Source of the DNA: Clostridia bacterium
Lineage (GTDB): Bacteria; Bacillota; Clostridia; Christensenellales; Aristaeellaceae
Length of the DNA stretch: 51,636 bases
Assembly: GCA_017541205.1 (NCBI GenBank)
Contig: JAFXZO010000088.1
Span: 1-51,636 of the forward strand
Direction: 5' to 3'
This document shows, in pieces, positions 37,547-46,231 of this stretch (positions are counted from its first letter, which is position 1; each line of letters opens with the position of its first letter). Position numbers and translations under genes: made by a program. The notes beneath the pieces are model-generated. The model did not search any database, was not told where the DNA came from, and saw only the letters and a list, made by a program, of their open reading frames with translations.

Positions 37547-39354
37547 GTATTCTTCCTCCTGACGGCAAATAAAGCTTCAAAAGACGACGCGGGCGCGCCA
37601 GTAAGCTTTACCCGAAACAAGCTGCCGGGAAAGCTCCGGGCCATGCGGCTGTCCGTGACGGGGATTTCTTCAATCTCACACTGCAATTCTTGCGGGAAAG
37701 TGATTTGGATGCCGCCGGAATGCAGCGTATTTCCGACGGCGGATGGACGGTTTTTCAGCATCCAGATCCAGGCAGCGGGAGCGGGCCGGCGTAAACGGAT
37801 CTGGTCGCGCAGGGTGAATTGACTTTCCGCCAGTTCCATGCTCCTTTGCAGCGATTCGATCCCCGCCGCCGCGTCATACGCCTTTGCCATGTCCAAGAAA
37901 AGGCCGTCCGGCAGACAGCGGACCTGCTGCGCCGCGTGCTCTTTTCCGGGCTGCTGTTCGTTCCCTCCGATCAGGGGCAGGTTATGGTAGGCTGCCCGAA
38001 CATTCCATAGGGTATAACGCGCGTCCGAAAACGTTTTGGCAGTATAGGTCATATTGCCTGCGTCCACGATTTGGGGCTGCCCGTCCACATACAGCATGAA
38101 AGAGCCCACGTCGTTGTGATTGTGGCTTTCGCCGTTGTGGCCGCCCTTGCAGCACAGGACCATCCCGCCCCGGCGCACGACGCGAAGCTGCAGATCCGGC
38201 AGCCAGACGTCCTGCGGTTGGGGAGCGTCAGCTTCCTGCCCGGAAGGATGGAACAAAAGCTTCAGAAGCCGGCTGAAATGCGGCACGTCCCTGATTTGAT
38301 CGCTCAGGGTCCCCCGCATACGAATCCCCATGGAAGTGAGCGCAGGATCGCCCAGCTTTTCCCCGGCATATTGCATTCGTTCTCCTGAAAGGAAAGGCCT
38401 GGCGTCGCAATCGGCAAAATTGACGAACCATCCGCCGCCCAGCGCTGCCTTCATGGGGAAGGAAAGAATATTGCGGATCTTTTCATCCTGCCAAAAAGTC
38501 ATCCGGCCGTCCGTCGCCTGCTCCAACAATTCCAGACAATCCAGCAGCGCGCCGCCCGCCATGTTCCAATAGCCCGCCCCTTCATCGCAGCCGCCGTCGG
38601 CGGGCACCGCGTCCAGCCAGCGATCCAGCATCCGCAAGGCCCGGTCCGCAAGCGCCGCCAGCGCGTCTTTCTCCCTAAGCCAAACACAGGCGCACAGCAT
38701 CACGTTGGAAACGATCCAGGGCGTCCAGTTGCACAGGTCCTTCCGCCGGAAGCCCATCCACCAAAAATCGTCCGTTTCCATGAAAGGCGCGATGATACGG
38801 CGAAGGATCTCCGATTTGATCCGCTGCCCGATCAAAGGCGTAACGGCGTTCAGACGATCCTTCAAAAGACAGTGAACCAGCGAAAGGATCATGCCCGTCT
38901 GCGCGGAAAACAGGTCGATATACGGCTTTTCCACATCGGGCAGGGGAAGATCCCGGGCCTTTGGCGCTCCGGGAATGGGGTTTACATTGTGGGCGCTGAT
39001 GACCCAGCTGCTTTCCTCGCAAATACACCAGATCCCGTCGATCACATCGTCTGCGGCAGCCGCTTGATCCAGGCAGCACTTAAGCGCCGAAACGCACAGC
39101 TTTCGCCGCCGGAAGAAATAGGGCCCTTCATCCGCCGCCCGGCTTCCCGTGCGAACAAATGCCAGGAAATCCGTCGCTTTTCGCATGGGATACGGCTCCG
39201 CGGCATATTGCGCCGCCATCTGCCTGATTTCCTGACGGAATGCATCCGGCAAATTTTCCCATGCGGCACGGTCCTCTGACGGCGGAGCAAGGCAAAGATC
39301 GCTTTGCGTCAGCAGCGTCCGAATGGGATGCTTCTCCAAATACTCAGAAAACAT
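37543..39354 (-). CDS. Heparinase II/III-like polysaccharide lyase
   Basis: 603 residues without a signal peptide. The N-terminal (alpha/alpha) toroid contains NWTPWIVSN at 209-217 and DEGAGYWNMAGG at 257-268, where the catalytic residues of family PL12/PL21 lyases lie. The C-terminal beta-sandwich starts with GGHNGESHNHNDVGSFMLY (405-422), the His/Asn-rich metal and active-site strand, then DAGNMTYT. Lyases of this group cleave uronate-containing glycans (heparan, alginate-like or similar) by beta-elimination. First gene of the operon. It starts at 39354 after AAGGGGAAC. The leader is described at 39375-39705. Being cytoplasmic, it would act on imported oligomers; substrate unknown. Confidence 0.9.
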   Translation of the reverse strand: MFSEYLEKHPIRTLLTQSDLCLAPPSEDRAAWENLPDAFRQEIRQMAAQYAAEPYPMRKATDFLAFVRTGSRAADEGPYFFRRRKLCVSALKCCLDQAAAADDVIDGIWCICEESSWVISAHNVNPIPGAPKARDLPLPDVEKPYIDLFSAQTGMILSLVHCLLKDRLNAVTPLIGQRIKSEILRRIIAPFMETDDFWWMGFRRKDLCNWTPWIVSNVMLCACVWLREKDALAALADRALRMLDRWLDAVPADGGCDEGAGYWNMAGGALLDCLELLEQATDGRMTFWQDEKIRNILSFPMKAALGGGWFVNFADCDARPFLSGERMQYAGEKLGDPALTSMGIRMRGTLSDQIRDVPHFSRLLKLLFHPSGQEADAPQPQDVWLPDLQLRVVRRGGMVLCCKGGHNGESHNHNDVGSFMLYVDGQPQIVDAGNMTYTAKTFSDARYTLWNVRAAYHNLPLIGGNEQQPGKEHAAQQVRCLPDGLFLDMAKAYDAAAGIESLQRSMELAESQFTLRDQIRLRRPAPAAWIWMLKNRPSAVGNTLHSGGIQITFPQELQCEIEEIPVTDSRMARSFPGSLFRVKLTGAPASSFEALFAVRRKNT

Positions 39355-39374
39355 AGCTGTTCCCCTTACCGATC

Positions 39375-39402
39375 AAAAGCCTTTCCATGGAGAAAGGCTT
39401 TT
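39375..39402 (-). terminator. Terminator-like hairpin between permease relic and heparinase
   Basis: AAAAGCCTTT (39393-39402 on the minus strand) and AAAGGCTTTT (39375-39384) form a 10-bp stem with an 8-base loop; the 3' arm itself ends in TTTT. In an intact transporter operon it would follow the last permease gene. Here it stands 20 bases before the heparinase start and could attenuate that operon. Confidence 0.6.
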
Positions 39403-39416
39403 GGATCAATATGCGA

Positions 39417-39533
39417 TTATCCTTTCAGGCCGCTGGTGGCGATGCCTTCGATGAAGTACCGCTGCAGGGCCAGGAACACGGCGGATACGGGGATCAGGGA
39501 AACCACGGAAGCGGCCATAATCAAATTTTTCAT
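39417..39533 (-). pseudogene. C-terminal relic of a sugar ABC transporter permease
   Basis: 38 codons, starting MKNLIMAASVVSLIPVS and ending FLALQRYFIEGIATSGLKG, read exactly like the last part of a MalG/LacG-type permease (last membrane helix and the conserved QRYFxEGI...GxxKG end). Everything before NLIMAASV is missing. It lies directly upstream of the polysaccharide operon and inside its leader, and it still has an apparent ribosome site (AAAGGCGGAAG). It looks like the scar of a deletion that removed the operon's sugar importer. A frame continues upstream to an ATG at 39671 (MKHPPVHPQ...), but that part is unlike a permease. Confidence 0.7.
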
Positions 39534-39676
39534 ATCTCTTCCGCCTTTCTGCGGTAAGCGGCGGCGCGCCGCGCCGGGATCGAAGGTTTTCAGGAGGCTG
39601 AAAAGAAACTGGCTGACGCCTGCTTCTAAAAACGCCGCGAATATTTGAGGATGGACAGGCGGATGCTTCATTCCTG

Positions 39677-39705
39677 ATTATACAGGAAAAACAAAGCCCA
39701 GACAA
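39677..39705 (-). promoter_or_regulatory. Promoter of the uronate-polysaccharide operon
   Basis: Minus-strand TTGTCT (39700-39705), a 17-base spacer and TATAAT (39677-39682). A small CCTG...CAGG repeat brackets the -10. It would give a leader of about 315 bases before the heparinase start, containing the permease relic and the hairpin at 39375-39402. Whether it belonged to the lost transporter operon is unknown. Confidence 0.6.
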
Positions 39706-39819
39706 GGGCCGAAAAACAAAAAAGGACCGGGGGCAAGCAAATTCGGCGCCGGAAGATACGCCGGGAAGCGCCAAAGAGAACAGACAGAACGGCAGCGCAA
39801 GAAATTTGAAGAAAAACGG

Positions 39820-39849
39820 TTGCGGAAAAGCGGGATGCCATGCTATAAT
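39820..39849 (+). promoter_or_regulatory. Promoter of the MoxR operon
   Basis: TTGCGG (39820-39825), 18 bases and TATAAT (39844-39849), 30 bases before the start codon, which makes the open frame from 39820 impossible upstream of 39880. It points away from the uronate operon. Between the two promoters (39706-39819) nothing else was seen. Confidence 0.65.
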
Positions 39850-39879
39850 TTTTCCAATAAAACCGCGAAGGAGAGCGCC

Positions 39880-40824
39880 ATGGAATATCGGGATATTTCC
39901 GCCCTTGCCAGAAAAGTCAACGACAACGTGAGCAAGGTGATCCTGGGTAAAGAAGAGAAAATCGATCTGATCTTATCCGCGCTGCTTGCGGACGGCCATG
40001 TGCTTTTGGAGGACGTTCCGGGCACCGGGAAAACGGTGATGGCAAGGAGTATCGCCAAATCCTTGCAGTGCGGTTTTTCCCGCCTGCAGTTTACGCCTGA
40101 TCTTCTGCCTGCGGATGTAACGGGCATGCGCGTGTATCAGCCGAACGAAGGCACGTTTTCCTTTGTGCCCGGCCCAGTTTTTACGAATATCCTGCTTGCC
40201 GACGAAATCAACCGCGCGACGCCCCGCACCCAATCCGCGCTGCTGGAATGCATGGAAGAAAAACAGGTGACGGATGGGGGAGAGAGCCGCCCGCTTCCGC
40301 CGCCGTTCCTGGTGATCGCCACCCAGAACCCGGTGGAGACGCAGGGCACCTTTCCTTTGCCGGAAGCGCAGCTGGACAGGTTTTTAATCAAGCTCGGCAT
40401 GGGCTATCCGACGGAAGAAGAATCGCTGGAGCTGATTGAGCGCTTTATCCGCGACGATCCGCTGACAAAGCTTGCGCCTGTGGCCGAAAAGGAAGAGATC
40501 GTGGCGGCGCAGGCGCTGATCCGGGACTGCAATGTATCCGCGCCGGTGATGGGCTATATTTCCGCGCTGTGCGCGGAAACGCGGAAAGAAGAAAGGGCGA
40601 TTTTGGGCGTTTCCCCGCGCGGCATGCTCGCGCTGCTGCGCGTGAGCCAGGCGTACGCCGCCATCCAGGGCAGGGATTACGTGATCCCCGACGATGTGAA
40701 AAAGCTGGCCGTGCCGGTGATGGCGCACCGCGTGATCCTGCGGGGCATGTACGGAAAAACGGGCGAAAGCGAAAAGGTGATCTCCCAGATCCTGGATCGC
40801 GTTTCCCCGCCGACCGAGGCGTAA
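39880..40824 (+). CDS. MoxR-family AAA+ ATPase
   Basis: 314 residues. MoxR ATPases act as chaperones for membrane or metal-protein assembly, typically with DUF58 partners. Walker A is EDVPGTGKTVMARSIA, Walker B is LLADEINRATPRTQSALLECMEE, and IATQNPVETQGTFPLPEAQLDRF is the sensor 1/arginine-finger stretch. The C-terminal lid follows (SPRGMLALLRVSQAYAAIQGRDYV). The start at 39880 follows GAAGGAG. First gene of a three-gene operon; the DUF58 gene starts 3 bases after its stop. Confidence 0.95.
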   Translation: MEYRDISALARKVNDNVSKVILGKEEKIDLILSALLADGHVLLEDVPGTGKTVMARSIAKSLQCGFSRLQFTPDLLPADVTGMRVYQPNEGTFSFVPGPVFTNILLADEINRATPRTQSALLECMEEKQVTDGGESRPLPPPFLVIATQNPVETQGTFPLPEAQLDRFLIKLGMGYPTEEESLELIERFIRDDPLTKLAPVAEKEEIVAAQALIRDCNVSAPVMGYISALCAETRKEERAILGVSPRGMLALLRVSQAYAAIQGRDYVIPDDVKKLAVPVMAHRVILRGMYGKTGESEKVISQILDRVSPPTEA

Positions 40825-40827
40825 GCG

Positions 40828-41907
40828 ATGAACGGCTTTGTGCTGGTGCTGGCGCTCGTTGCGCTGGCTTTCGCGCAGAATACCGCCGTGCGGCGCTTTG
40901 GCCTGAAAGGCCTTCGCTATACGCGCAGGTTTTCCCGCCGGACGGCGTTTGAGGGCGAGGACGCGGAAATGGTCGAGGTGATTCGGAACGACCGGCTCCT
41001 GTTCATCCCCTGGGTGCGGGCGGAAAGCAGGCTTTCTCCCTATCTGCGTTTCGGCAGGCAGGAAAACCTGTCCATCAGCGGCGAGCGCTACCACAAAAGC
41101 ATTTTTACCCTGGCCCCCTTTCAGCAAATCACGCGGCGGCACAAAGTGCGTTTGGCGCACCGCGGCGTTTACGACGCGGGCAACGTGACCTTGTCCGCCG
41201 GCGATCTGCTGACCGGCGGGGAGGGCGTGGCCGAAATGCATTCGCCCGCTGTCATTACCGTCTACCCCAAATTGCTTGGTGAAAACGAGATCGCCGTGCC
41301 CTTTTCCCGCCTGCAGGGCGAATGGGTGATCCGGAGGCGGCTGATCCCCGATCCGTTCTGGATCAACGGCATCCGGGCGTATCAGCGCGGGGACTCCGTG
41401 CGCGATATCCATTGGCCCGCGTCCGCGAGGATGGGGGAGATCCAGGTGAAAACCCATGACGATACGGCGGATACCAGGCTCCTTACGGTCATCAACGTCC
41501 AAATGAGCGAGGACCAGTGGGGCGAATTGATGGAATACGAGCAATCGCTGATCGAATACGCGATTTCCCTGGCCGCGACGGTGAGCATAAAAGCGCTTGC
41601 ATCCGGCATTGCGGCGGGCTTTGCCGCGAATATGCCCATGGGAGAAACGGATACCCCCGCCCTTTTGCCGCCCGACGCTTACCAGGGCAGGGAGGAAGAG
41701 CTGCTTGCCGCGTTCGCGGCGCTTCGCATCCACAGGTGCCGGAATTTCCTTTCCTTCCTGGATGATCTGACCGTGTTCCATGGGACGGATATGCTGCTCA
41801 TTTCCGCATATATGAGCGAAGCGGTGGAAGAAAAAATCAAAGCGCTTCGGACGCTTGGCAATACCGTGACGGTGCACCTGATCGAAAAGGAGGCGGAGCG
41901 GGCATGA
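40828..41907 (+). CDS. DUF58 family protein
   Basis: 359 residues. One hydrophobic N-terminal segment (LVLALVALAFAQ) anchors the protein, followed by a beta-rich part. The DUF58 motif comes next: GDSVRDIHWPASARMGEIQVKTHD, with a von Willebrand factor A-like fold including the DxSxS-like region being poorly conserved. DUF58 proteins work with MoxR ATPases; the process served here is not known. The start codon is 3 bases after moxR, and its stop overlaps the next start by 4 bases. Confidence 0.9.
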   Translation: MNGFVLVLALVALAFAQNTAVRRFGLKGLRYTRRFSRRTAFEGEDAEMVEVIRNDRLLFIPWVRAESRLSPYLRFGRQENLSISGERYHKSIFTLAPFQQITRRHKVRLAHRGVYDAGNVTLSAGDLLTGGEGVAEMHSPAVITVYPKLLGENEIAVPFSRLQGEWVIRRRLIPDPFWINGIRAYQRGDSVRDIHWPASARMGEIQVKTHDDTADTRLLTVINVQMSEDQWGELMEYEQSLIEYAISLAATVSIKALASGIAAGFAANMPMGETDTPALLPPDAYQGREEELLAAFAALRIHRCRNFLSFLDDLTVFHGTDMLLISAYMSEAVEEKIKALRTLGNTVTVHLIEKEAERA

Positions 41908-43175
41908 AGGAAAGGCTTTCGATCCTGCCTATGAAAGCGCTTGCCGCGCTGGGGCTTGTGCTGGGCATCGCTCCGATCTGCCTGGTCGCGGGGCGACATT
42001 TTCTGCCCATGGAGCCCGTTCGCTGGGTGCTGCCCTTGCTGTTTGCCTGGACGTGGGGGATCCTGATCTTCCTGATGCCGGGCCGGGGCAGGGTTCCGTT
42101 CGCCGTGGCCGGCGTTTTTGCGCTCGCGCTGCTGGGGGGGATCATGTACCGTGCGGCGGGCTTGGGGATGCTGCTGATCCTGGGGCCCTGCGCTGCGGCC
42201 CTGTTTTTGATGCCGCCCGCCTATCCGCGTCTTTATTGGGAGGAATGGCCGCCCGGACTGTGGGTCGCCGGCGTGCTGGCGCATCTGATTTGCCAATTCA
42301 TAGCCTCGCAGCCATCCTATGCGGGCGTGGACGTTTATCTCAAATGCGCGTTTGTTCCATATATTTTCCTGCTGTTGATCTGCTTTAACCGGACGGGCCT
42401 TCGCAGCGGCATGCACGGCGCGGCCAAAGCGCCCGCGGCGCTGCGGGCCAGGAACGGCATTTTGACTGCCGGCCTTTTTCTGATCGCGCTGGCCGCCTCG
42501 CTGTGGGGTCGGCTGGCCCAATGGGCGGACGCGGCGTGGCGGGCGATCCTGCGCTTGATCCTCACGATCGTCGATGCCATCATGAGCCTTTTTCCCGAAT
42601 CGTCCGGCGGCGCGGGCGACGGAGGCGGGAGCATGAGCTTTGGCGAATTGGCGCAGGAGGGGGAAACCAGCCCGCTTGCCGCGTTCCTGGAAAAGGTGCT
42701 GATGGTGATGACGGCGGTCATCGCCGTCCTGTTGGCCGTGTTTGTGATTCGCTTTCTCGGGAAAAGACTGATCCAACTGGTTAAAAGGATAAAGGAACGC
42801 CTGCGCGCGTATTCCGCCCTCTCCGCCGAGGACTATGTGGATGAAGCGGAAAGCACGCTGAATTGGGAAGAAAAGACAAAATCGCTTCGCGAAAAAATCG
42901 GGAAATCCCTCGCGCGGACTCCGCGTCCAACGCCCTGGGAGCAGCTGGACGGGCGGCAGAGGGTGCGCAGGCTCTATCAGCAGTATTTGAAAAAACGCCC
43001 TGAAATGAAGGGCAAAACTGCCCGGGAAGCTTTGGCCCAGGACGGCGCGATCGATCAAAAGCAGGCAGCCGTTTTTTCGGGCCTGTACGAAAAAGCCAGG
43101 TACAGCGATCACGATATATCCGCAGCCGCGGCGGATGAACTGCGTCGATCCGTCCGGGACGCCGTCAGCCTGTAA
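41904..43175 (+). CDS. Multi-helix membrane protein with DUF4129 domain
   Basis: 423 residues. About eight membrane helices fill the first 270 residues and one more sits at about 270-290 (MVMTAVIAVLLAVFVIRFLG). After it comes a cytoplasmic C-terminal region with the DUF4129 end signature (RVRRLYQQYLKKRP ... GLYEKARYS). In related operons the third protein also carries an external transglutaminase domain; none is found here (no Cys-His-Asp region of that size). The start overlaps the DUF58 stop (ATGA). Probably a membrane component of the MoxR-DUF58 system. Confidence 0.8.
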   Translation: MKERLSILPMKALAALGLVLGIAPICLVAGRHFLPMEPVRWVLPLLFAWTWGILIFLMPGRGRVPFAVAGVFALALLGGIMYRAAGLGMLLILGPCAAALFLMPPAYPRLYWEEWPPGLWVAGVLAHLICQFIASQPSYAGVDVYLKCAFVPYIFLLLICFNRTGLRSGMHGAAKAPAALRARNGILTAGLFLIALAASLWGRLAQWADAAWRAILRLILTIVDAIMSLFPESSGGAGDGGGSMSFGELAQEGETSPLAAFLEKVLMVMTAVIAVLLAVFVIRFLGKRLIQLVKRIKERLRAYSALSAEDYVDEAESTLNWEEKTKSLREKIGKSLARTPRPTPWEQLDGRQRVRRLYQQYLKKRPEMKGKTAREALAQDGAIDQKQAAVFSGLYEKARYSDHDISAAAADELRRSVRDAVSL

Positions 43176-43198
43176 ACAATGAAAGGAGAGAACCCCTC

Positions 43199-44662
43199 AT
43201 GCAAAAGCACTTTGATGCAACCTTCTCTTCCCTGCGCGAATACGAAGCGCCCAAATGGCTGCTGGACGCAAAATTCGGCATCTGGAGCCATTGGGGCCCT
43301 CAGAGCGTGCCCATGTTCGGCGATTGGTACGCCCGGAACATGTACATTGAAGGCACTGCCCAGTATGAGTACCACGTGCGCCGCTACGGCCATCCCTCCA
43401 AGTTCGGCTACAAGGATATCTGCGCCTTATGGAAGGCGGAGAAATTCGACCCCGAAGGGCTGATGGAAAAATACCGCAAAGCCGGCGCGCGGTACTTTAT
43501 GTCCCAGGGCATGCATCATGACCACTTCTTTAACTATCGATCCGACTTTAACTGGATGAACAGCGTGAACGTCGGCCCGCACAAGGATATCCTGGCGCTG
43601 TGGAAAGTGGCCGCGGATCGGTTCAAAATGCCCTTTGGCATCAGCGAGCATTTGGGCGCGTCCTTCTCCTGGTGGCGCGTCAACAAGGGCTGCGATCAGT
43701 TTGGCCCCTATGCGGGGGTGCCCTACGACGGAAACGACCCCGCTTATCAGGATTTCTATCACGCCAATCAGGAGCACGGCACCAAGAATCCGTCGGACGC
43801 CTCGCCCTGGTATACGCAGAACAAGGAATTCCGCGATTACTGGCTCCGGTGCGTCAAGGAAATGATCGACCGCTTCCATCCCGATCTGCTGTATACCGAC
43901 GGCTCCCTGCCCTTCGGCGGCAGCTGGTGGGGCGAGGAAGCCAATAAGCCGATCCTTGACGCGGATTACAAATGGGGCCTGGAAGCGGCCGCGCATCTGT
44001 ACAATACCTCCATCGGCGATCACGGCGAAAACCGGGCCGTGTACCTGCAAAAGGACAGGCGGGAGGAAATCTTCAGCATCGGCGTCCTGGACATCGAGAA
44101 GAGCCAGCTGCCCGGCATCATGCCCAAGCCCTGGCATACGGATACCTGCATCGGCAATTGGTTCTACGATGTGCATTATCCCTACAAGCGGCCTGAACAG
44201 ATCGTGGAAATGCTGGTGGACATCATCTCCAAGAACGGCGTGATGCTGCTCAACGTGCTCCAGCGCCCGGACGGCACCATCGACGAGGATGCGGAATACA
44301 TCCTGCAAAAGATCGGCGAATGGTTCGCGATCTGCGGGGAAGCGGTGTACGGCACCCGCCCGTGGCGTATCTTTGCGGAAGGGGATACCCTGGTCAAGAT
44401 CGAAGGCTTCACCGAGAATAAGACCGATTGGGCCCGCAGCGATTTCCGTTTCGTGCAGAAGGACGGCTTCGTTTACGCCTTCCTGATGGGCGCGAAGGGG
44501 GGCGAGCCCGTGGTGCTTCGCAGCTTTGCGGATCAAAAGATTTCGAGCGTGGAGATTTTGGGCTATGGCCCCGTTCCCTTCAGGCAGGAATACGGCGTGC
44601 TGATCGTTTCGGCGCCGGAAAAGCTGCCCGCCTTCTGCGCCAACGCCCTTAAAATCAAATAA
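43199..44662 (+). CDS. GH29 alpha-L-fucosidase
   Basis: 487 residues, no signal peptide. GH29 enzymes release alpha-linked L-fucose from host or plant glycans with retention. KFGIWSHWGPQSVPMFGDWYARNMY and GARYFMSQGMHHDHF are the family's sugar-binding motifs; the nucleophile is Asp234 in LLYTDGSLPFGG. The C-terminal part is a short beta sandwich. The start follows AAAGGAGAG at 8 bases. The gap to the DUF4129 gene is 23 bases and no promoter was found there, so read-through from the MoxR operon is possible. A strong terminator follows. Confidence 0.95.
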   Translation: MQKHFDATFSSLREYEAPKWLLDAKFGIWSHWGPQSVPMFGDWYARNMYIEGTAQYEYHVRRYGHPSKFGYKDICALWKAEKFDPEGLMEKYRKAGARYFMSQGMHHDHFFNYRSDFNWMNSVNVGPHKDILALWKVAADRFKMPFGISEHLGASFSWWRVNKGCDQFGPYAGVPYDGNDPAYQDFYHANQEHGTKNPSDASPWYTQNKEFRDYWLRCVKEMIDRFHPDLLYTDGSLPFGGSWWGEEANKPILDADYKWGLEAAAHLYNTSIGDHGENRAVYLQKDRREEIFSIGVLDIEKSQLPGIMPKPWHTDTCIGNWFYDVHYPYKRPEQIVEMLVDIISKNGVMLLNVLQRPDGTIDEDAEYILQKIGEWFAICGEAVYGTRPWRIFAEGDTLVKIEGFTENKTDWARSDFRFVQKDGFVYAFLMGAKGGEPVVLRSFADQKISSVEILGYGPVPFRQEYGVLIVSAPEKLPAFCANALKIK

Positions 44663-44670
44663 GCCAAAAC

Positions 44671-44717
44671 GATCAAGAACCGATCCCGTTTCGCAGGGGT
44701 CGGTTCTTTTCTTGATC
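44671..44717. terminator. Strong bidirectional terminator between convergent genes
   Basis: AAGAACCGATCCC and GGGGTCGGTTCTTTT pair, and an outer GATCAAG (44671-44677) pairs with CTTGATC (44711-44717). On the plus strand a TTTT is included in the stem end. It ends the GH29 gene and probably also the ABC permease gene. Confidence 0.85.
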
Positions 44718-44761
44718 CTCGTTTCGTCTTCCCGGAATGCGCAGGCCTGCTCATCCGGCCG

Positions 44762-46231
44762 TCATCGCTTGTCCTTGTCGATCAATTCAAGGGCGAGCGT
44801 GGCCAGCAGGGCGAACGCCATGATAAACAAGCCCAGCATGATCCAATTGATGATGATGTTTTCCGGCGTGCGCTCATATTCCGCTTTCCAGGCTGCCTGG
44901 GCGGTCTTTTCCTCCACGGCTGCTTTGATGTTTTCTTCGCCAACCAGGTCAAACACATCGCCGATGGTCAATTTGACGGTCACCGTTTCCTCCCGCTTGG
45001 ACTGCACCCATTCGTTTCCGCTGAGGAAATCAATGGCTTCACCCAGGGTAATGGGCTTGTTCAGCGGAACGTCGCCATCGCTCTGCGCCAGCTCGTCCAG
45101 GCGAAGCGAGCGGATTGCGTCGTCCACGGTGATTTCGGAGGTCAGGCTTTGATCGGAAAGCCCGTTTTCACGGCATACGTTCAAAAGCAGCCGGATCATA
45201 TCGCTGGCCTTCATGTTCTCGCCTTCCGCTTCTGTGGGCAGGTCCTTGTCCTGGAGCTCCTGAAGAGCGTCGTTTGTCAAAATCTGATTCAGCACATCTT
45301 CCACCGTCATCGCGGGGATGACGACCTTATCTTTTAATTGAAGCGCGTCCGCCACCGTACCGGTAAAGTTCGCCGCTTCCTGTACGGTGTAGGAGGGAAC
45401 GATCACGGTGTCCCGGCGTTTCTGGGCGGCGTCGGACGCCGTCAGGTCCAGGAGCTGCCCCACCGTAACGGTGCCGCCGATCTCGCTGTTCCGCATGCCC
45501 TCCAGGGTGTTCCAGGCGGTCACCATAGGCATTTCGTTATAGCCCGACTGGGCGGCGATGGCCCGGATGCCGTAATTGGAAATGGTGAAATCGGAAAGCG
45601 TCTGGCTCCAGGCGGGCAGCGGGATGATGCCGCCGGAGAACACCAATTGGAAAATCAGGATGAAAGGCATCACCGTCATGGCCCCGGTGGTGGTATGGGA
45701 AATGCTGGAGATGAACAGGCTCATCATATCAGAAGCATAGGTGATGAGCAGCAGGGTGATGCCGATATCCACGATCATCCAGGAAGTCATAAACCCTTCC
45801 TTGGGAAACTGAACGCCCATAATTTTCATCATGTACATGGAAAGGCCCGTCTGCGCCGCGCACAGCAGAAACTGATAGATCATATGCGCCGTCACGTAGG
45901 CGGATATATGCATGCCGGAGCGGTGCTCGCGCTTGACGATGGGGCGTTCCCGGCAAACGGACTGGATGGAATTGAAGCAGCCGTTCCAGATACCCACGCA
46001 GGTGAGGGCGAACGCGCCGATCAAGCTGCCTTCCATGTTGATAAAAAAGCGTTTGCGAATCACCATGCCCACCAGCGCGGCGATCACCGCCGCCATGGGC
46101 AGCACCTTCCAATCGTGTTCATTGAAGAAGAAGCGAAGGTGCTTGCCAATATAAATGATGACCTGGTTTTCCCTGCCGCGGTGGCGAATCCTTCTGACCT
46201 TGGCTTTTTTATTCATATTCGTTTCAGCCAT
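44762..46231 (-). CDS. ABC-2 type (ABCG-like) permease with repeat-bearing extracellular loop
   Basis: 489 residues with about six membrane helices. The first five lie between residues 43 and 205. VGIWNGCFNSIQSVCRERPIVKREHRSGMHISAY is the ABC2/ABCG coupling-helix type sequence. A 250-residue extracytoplasmic loop (about 206-458) then separates the last helix (NWIMLGLFIMAFALLATLA). The loop carries at least seven copies of a short motif of the type T-V/L/I-x-D/E/Q-A/L (TVGQLLDL 256, TVQEAANF 282, TVADALQL 292, TVEDVLNQ 309, TVDDAIRS 368, TLGEAIDF 395, TIGDVFDL 422). The substrate is unknown. It overlaps its ATPase gene by 8 bases. Confidence 0.85.
   Translation of the reverse strand: MAETNMNKKAKVRRIRHRGRENQVIIYIGKHLRFFFNEHDWKVLPMAAVIAALVGMVIRKRFFINMEGSLIGAFALTCVGIWNGCFNSIQSVCRERPIVKREHRSGMHISAYVTAHMIYQFLLCAAQTGLSMYMMKIMGVQFPKEGFMTSWMIVDIGITLLLITYASDMMSLFISSISHTTTGAMTVMPFILIFQLVFSGGIIPLPAWSQTLSDFTISNYGIRAIAAQSGYNEMPMVTAWNTLEGMRNSEIGGTVTVGQLLDLTASDAAQKRRDTVIVPSYTVQEAANFTGTVADALQLKDKVVIPAMTVEDVLNQILTNDALQELQDKDLPTEAEGENMKASDMIRLLLNVCRENGLSDQSLTSEITVDDAIRSLRLDELAQSDGDVPLNKPITLGEAIDFLSGNEWVQSKREETVTVKLTIGDVFDLVGEENIKAAVEEKTAQAAWKAEYERTPENIIINWIMLGLFIMAFALLATLALELIDKDKR

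Noticed and set aside
39534-39671. Upstream extension of the permease relic (MKHPPVHPQ...)
   Set aside because: Homology to permeases begins only at NLIMAASV. The start ATG coincides with the predicted transcript start, so translation from it is unlikely.
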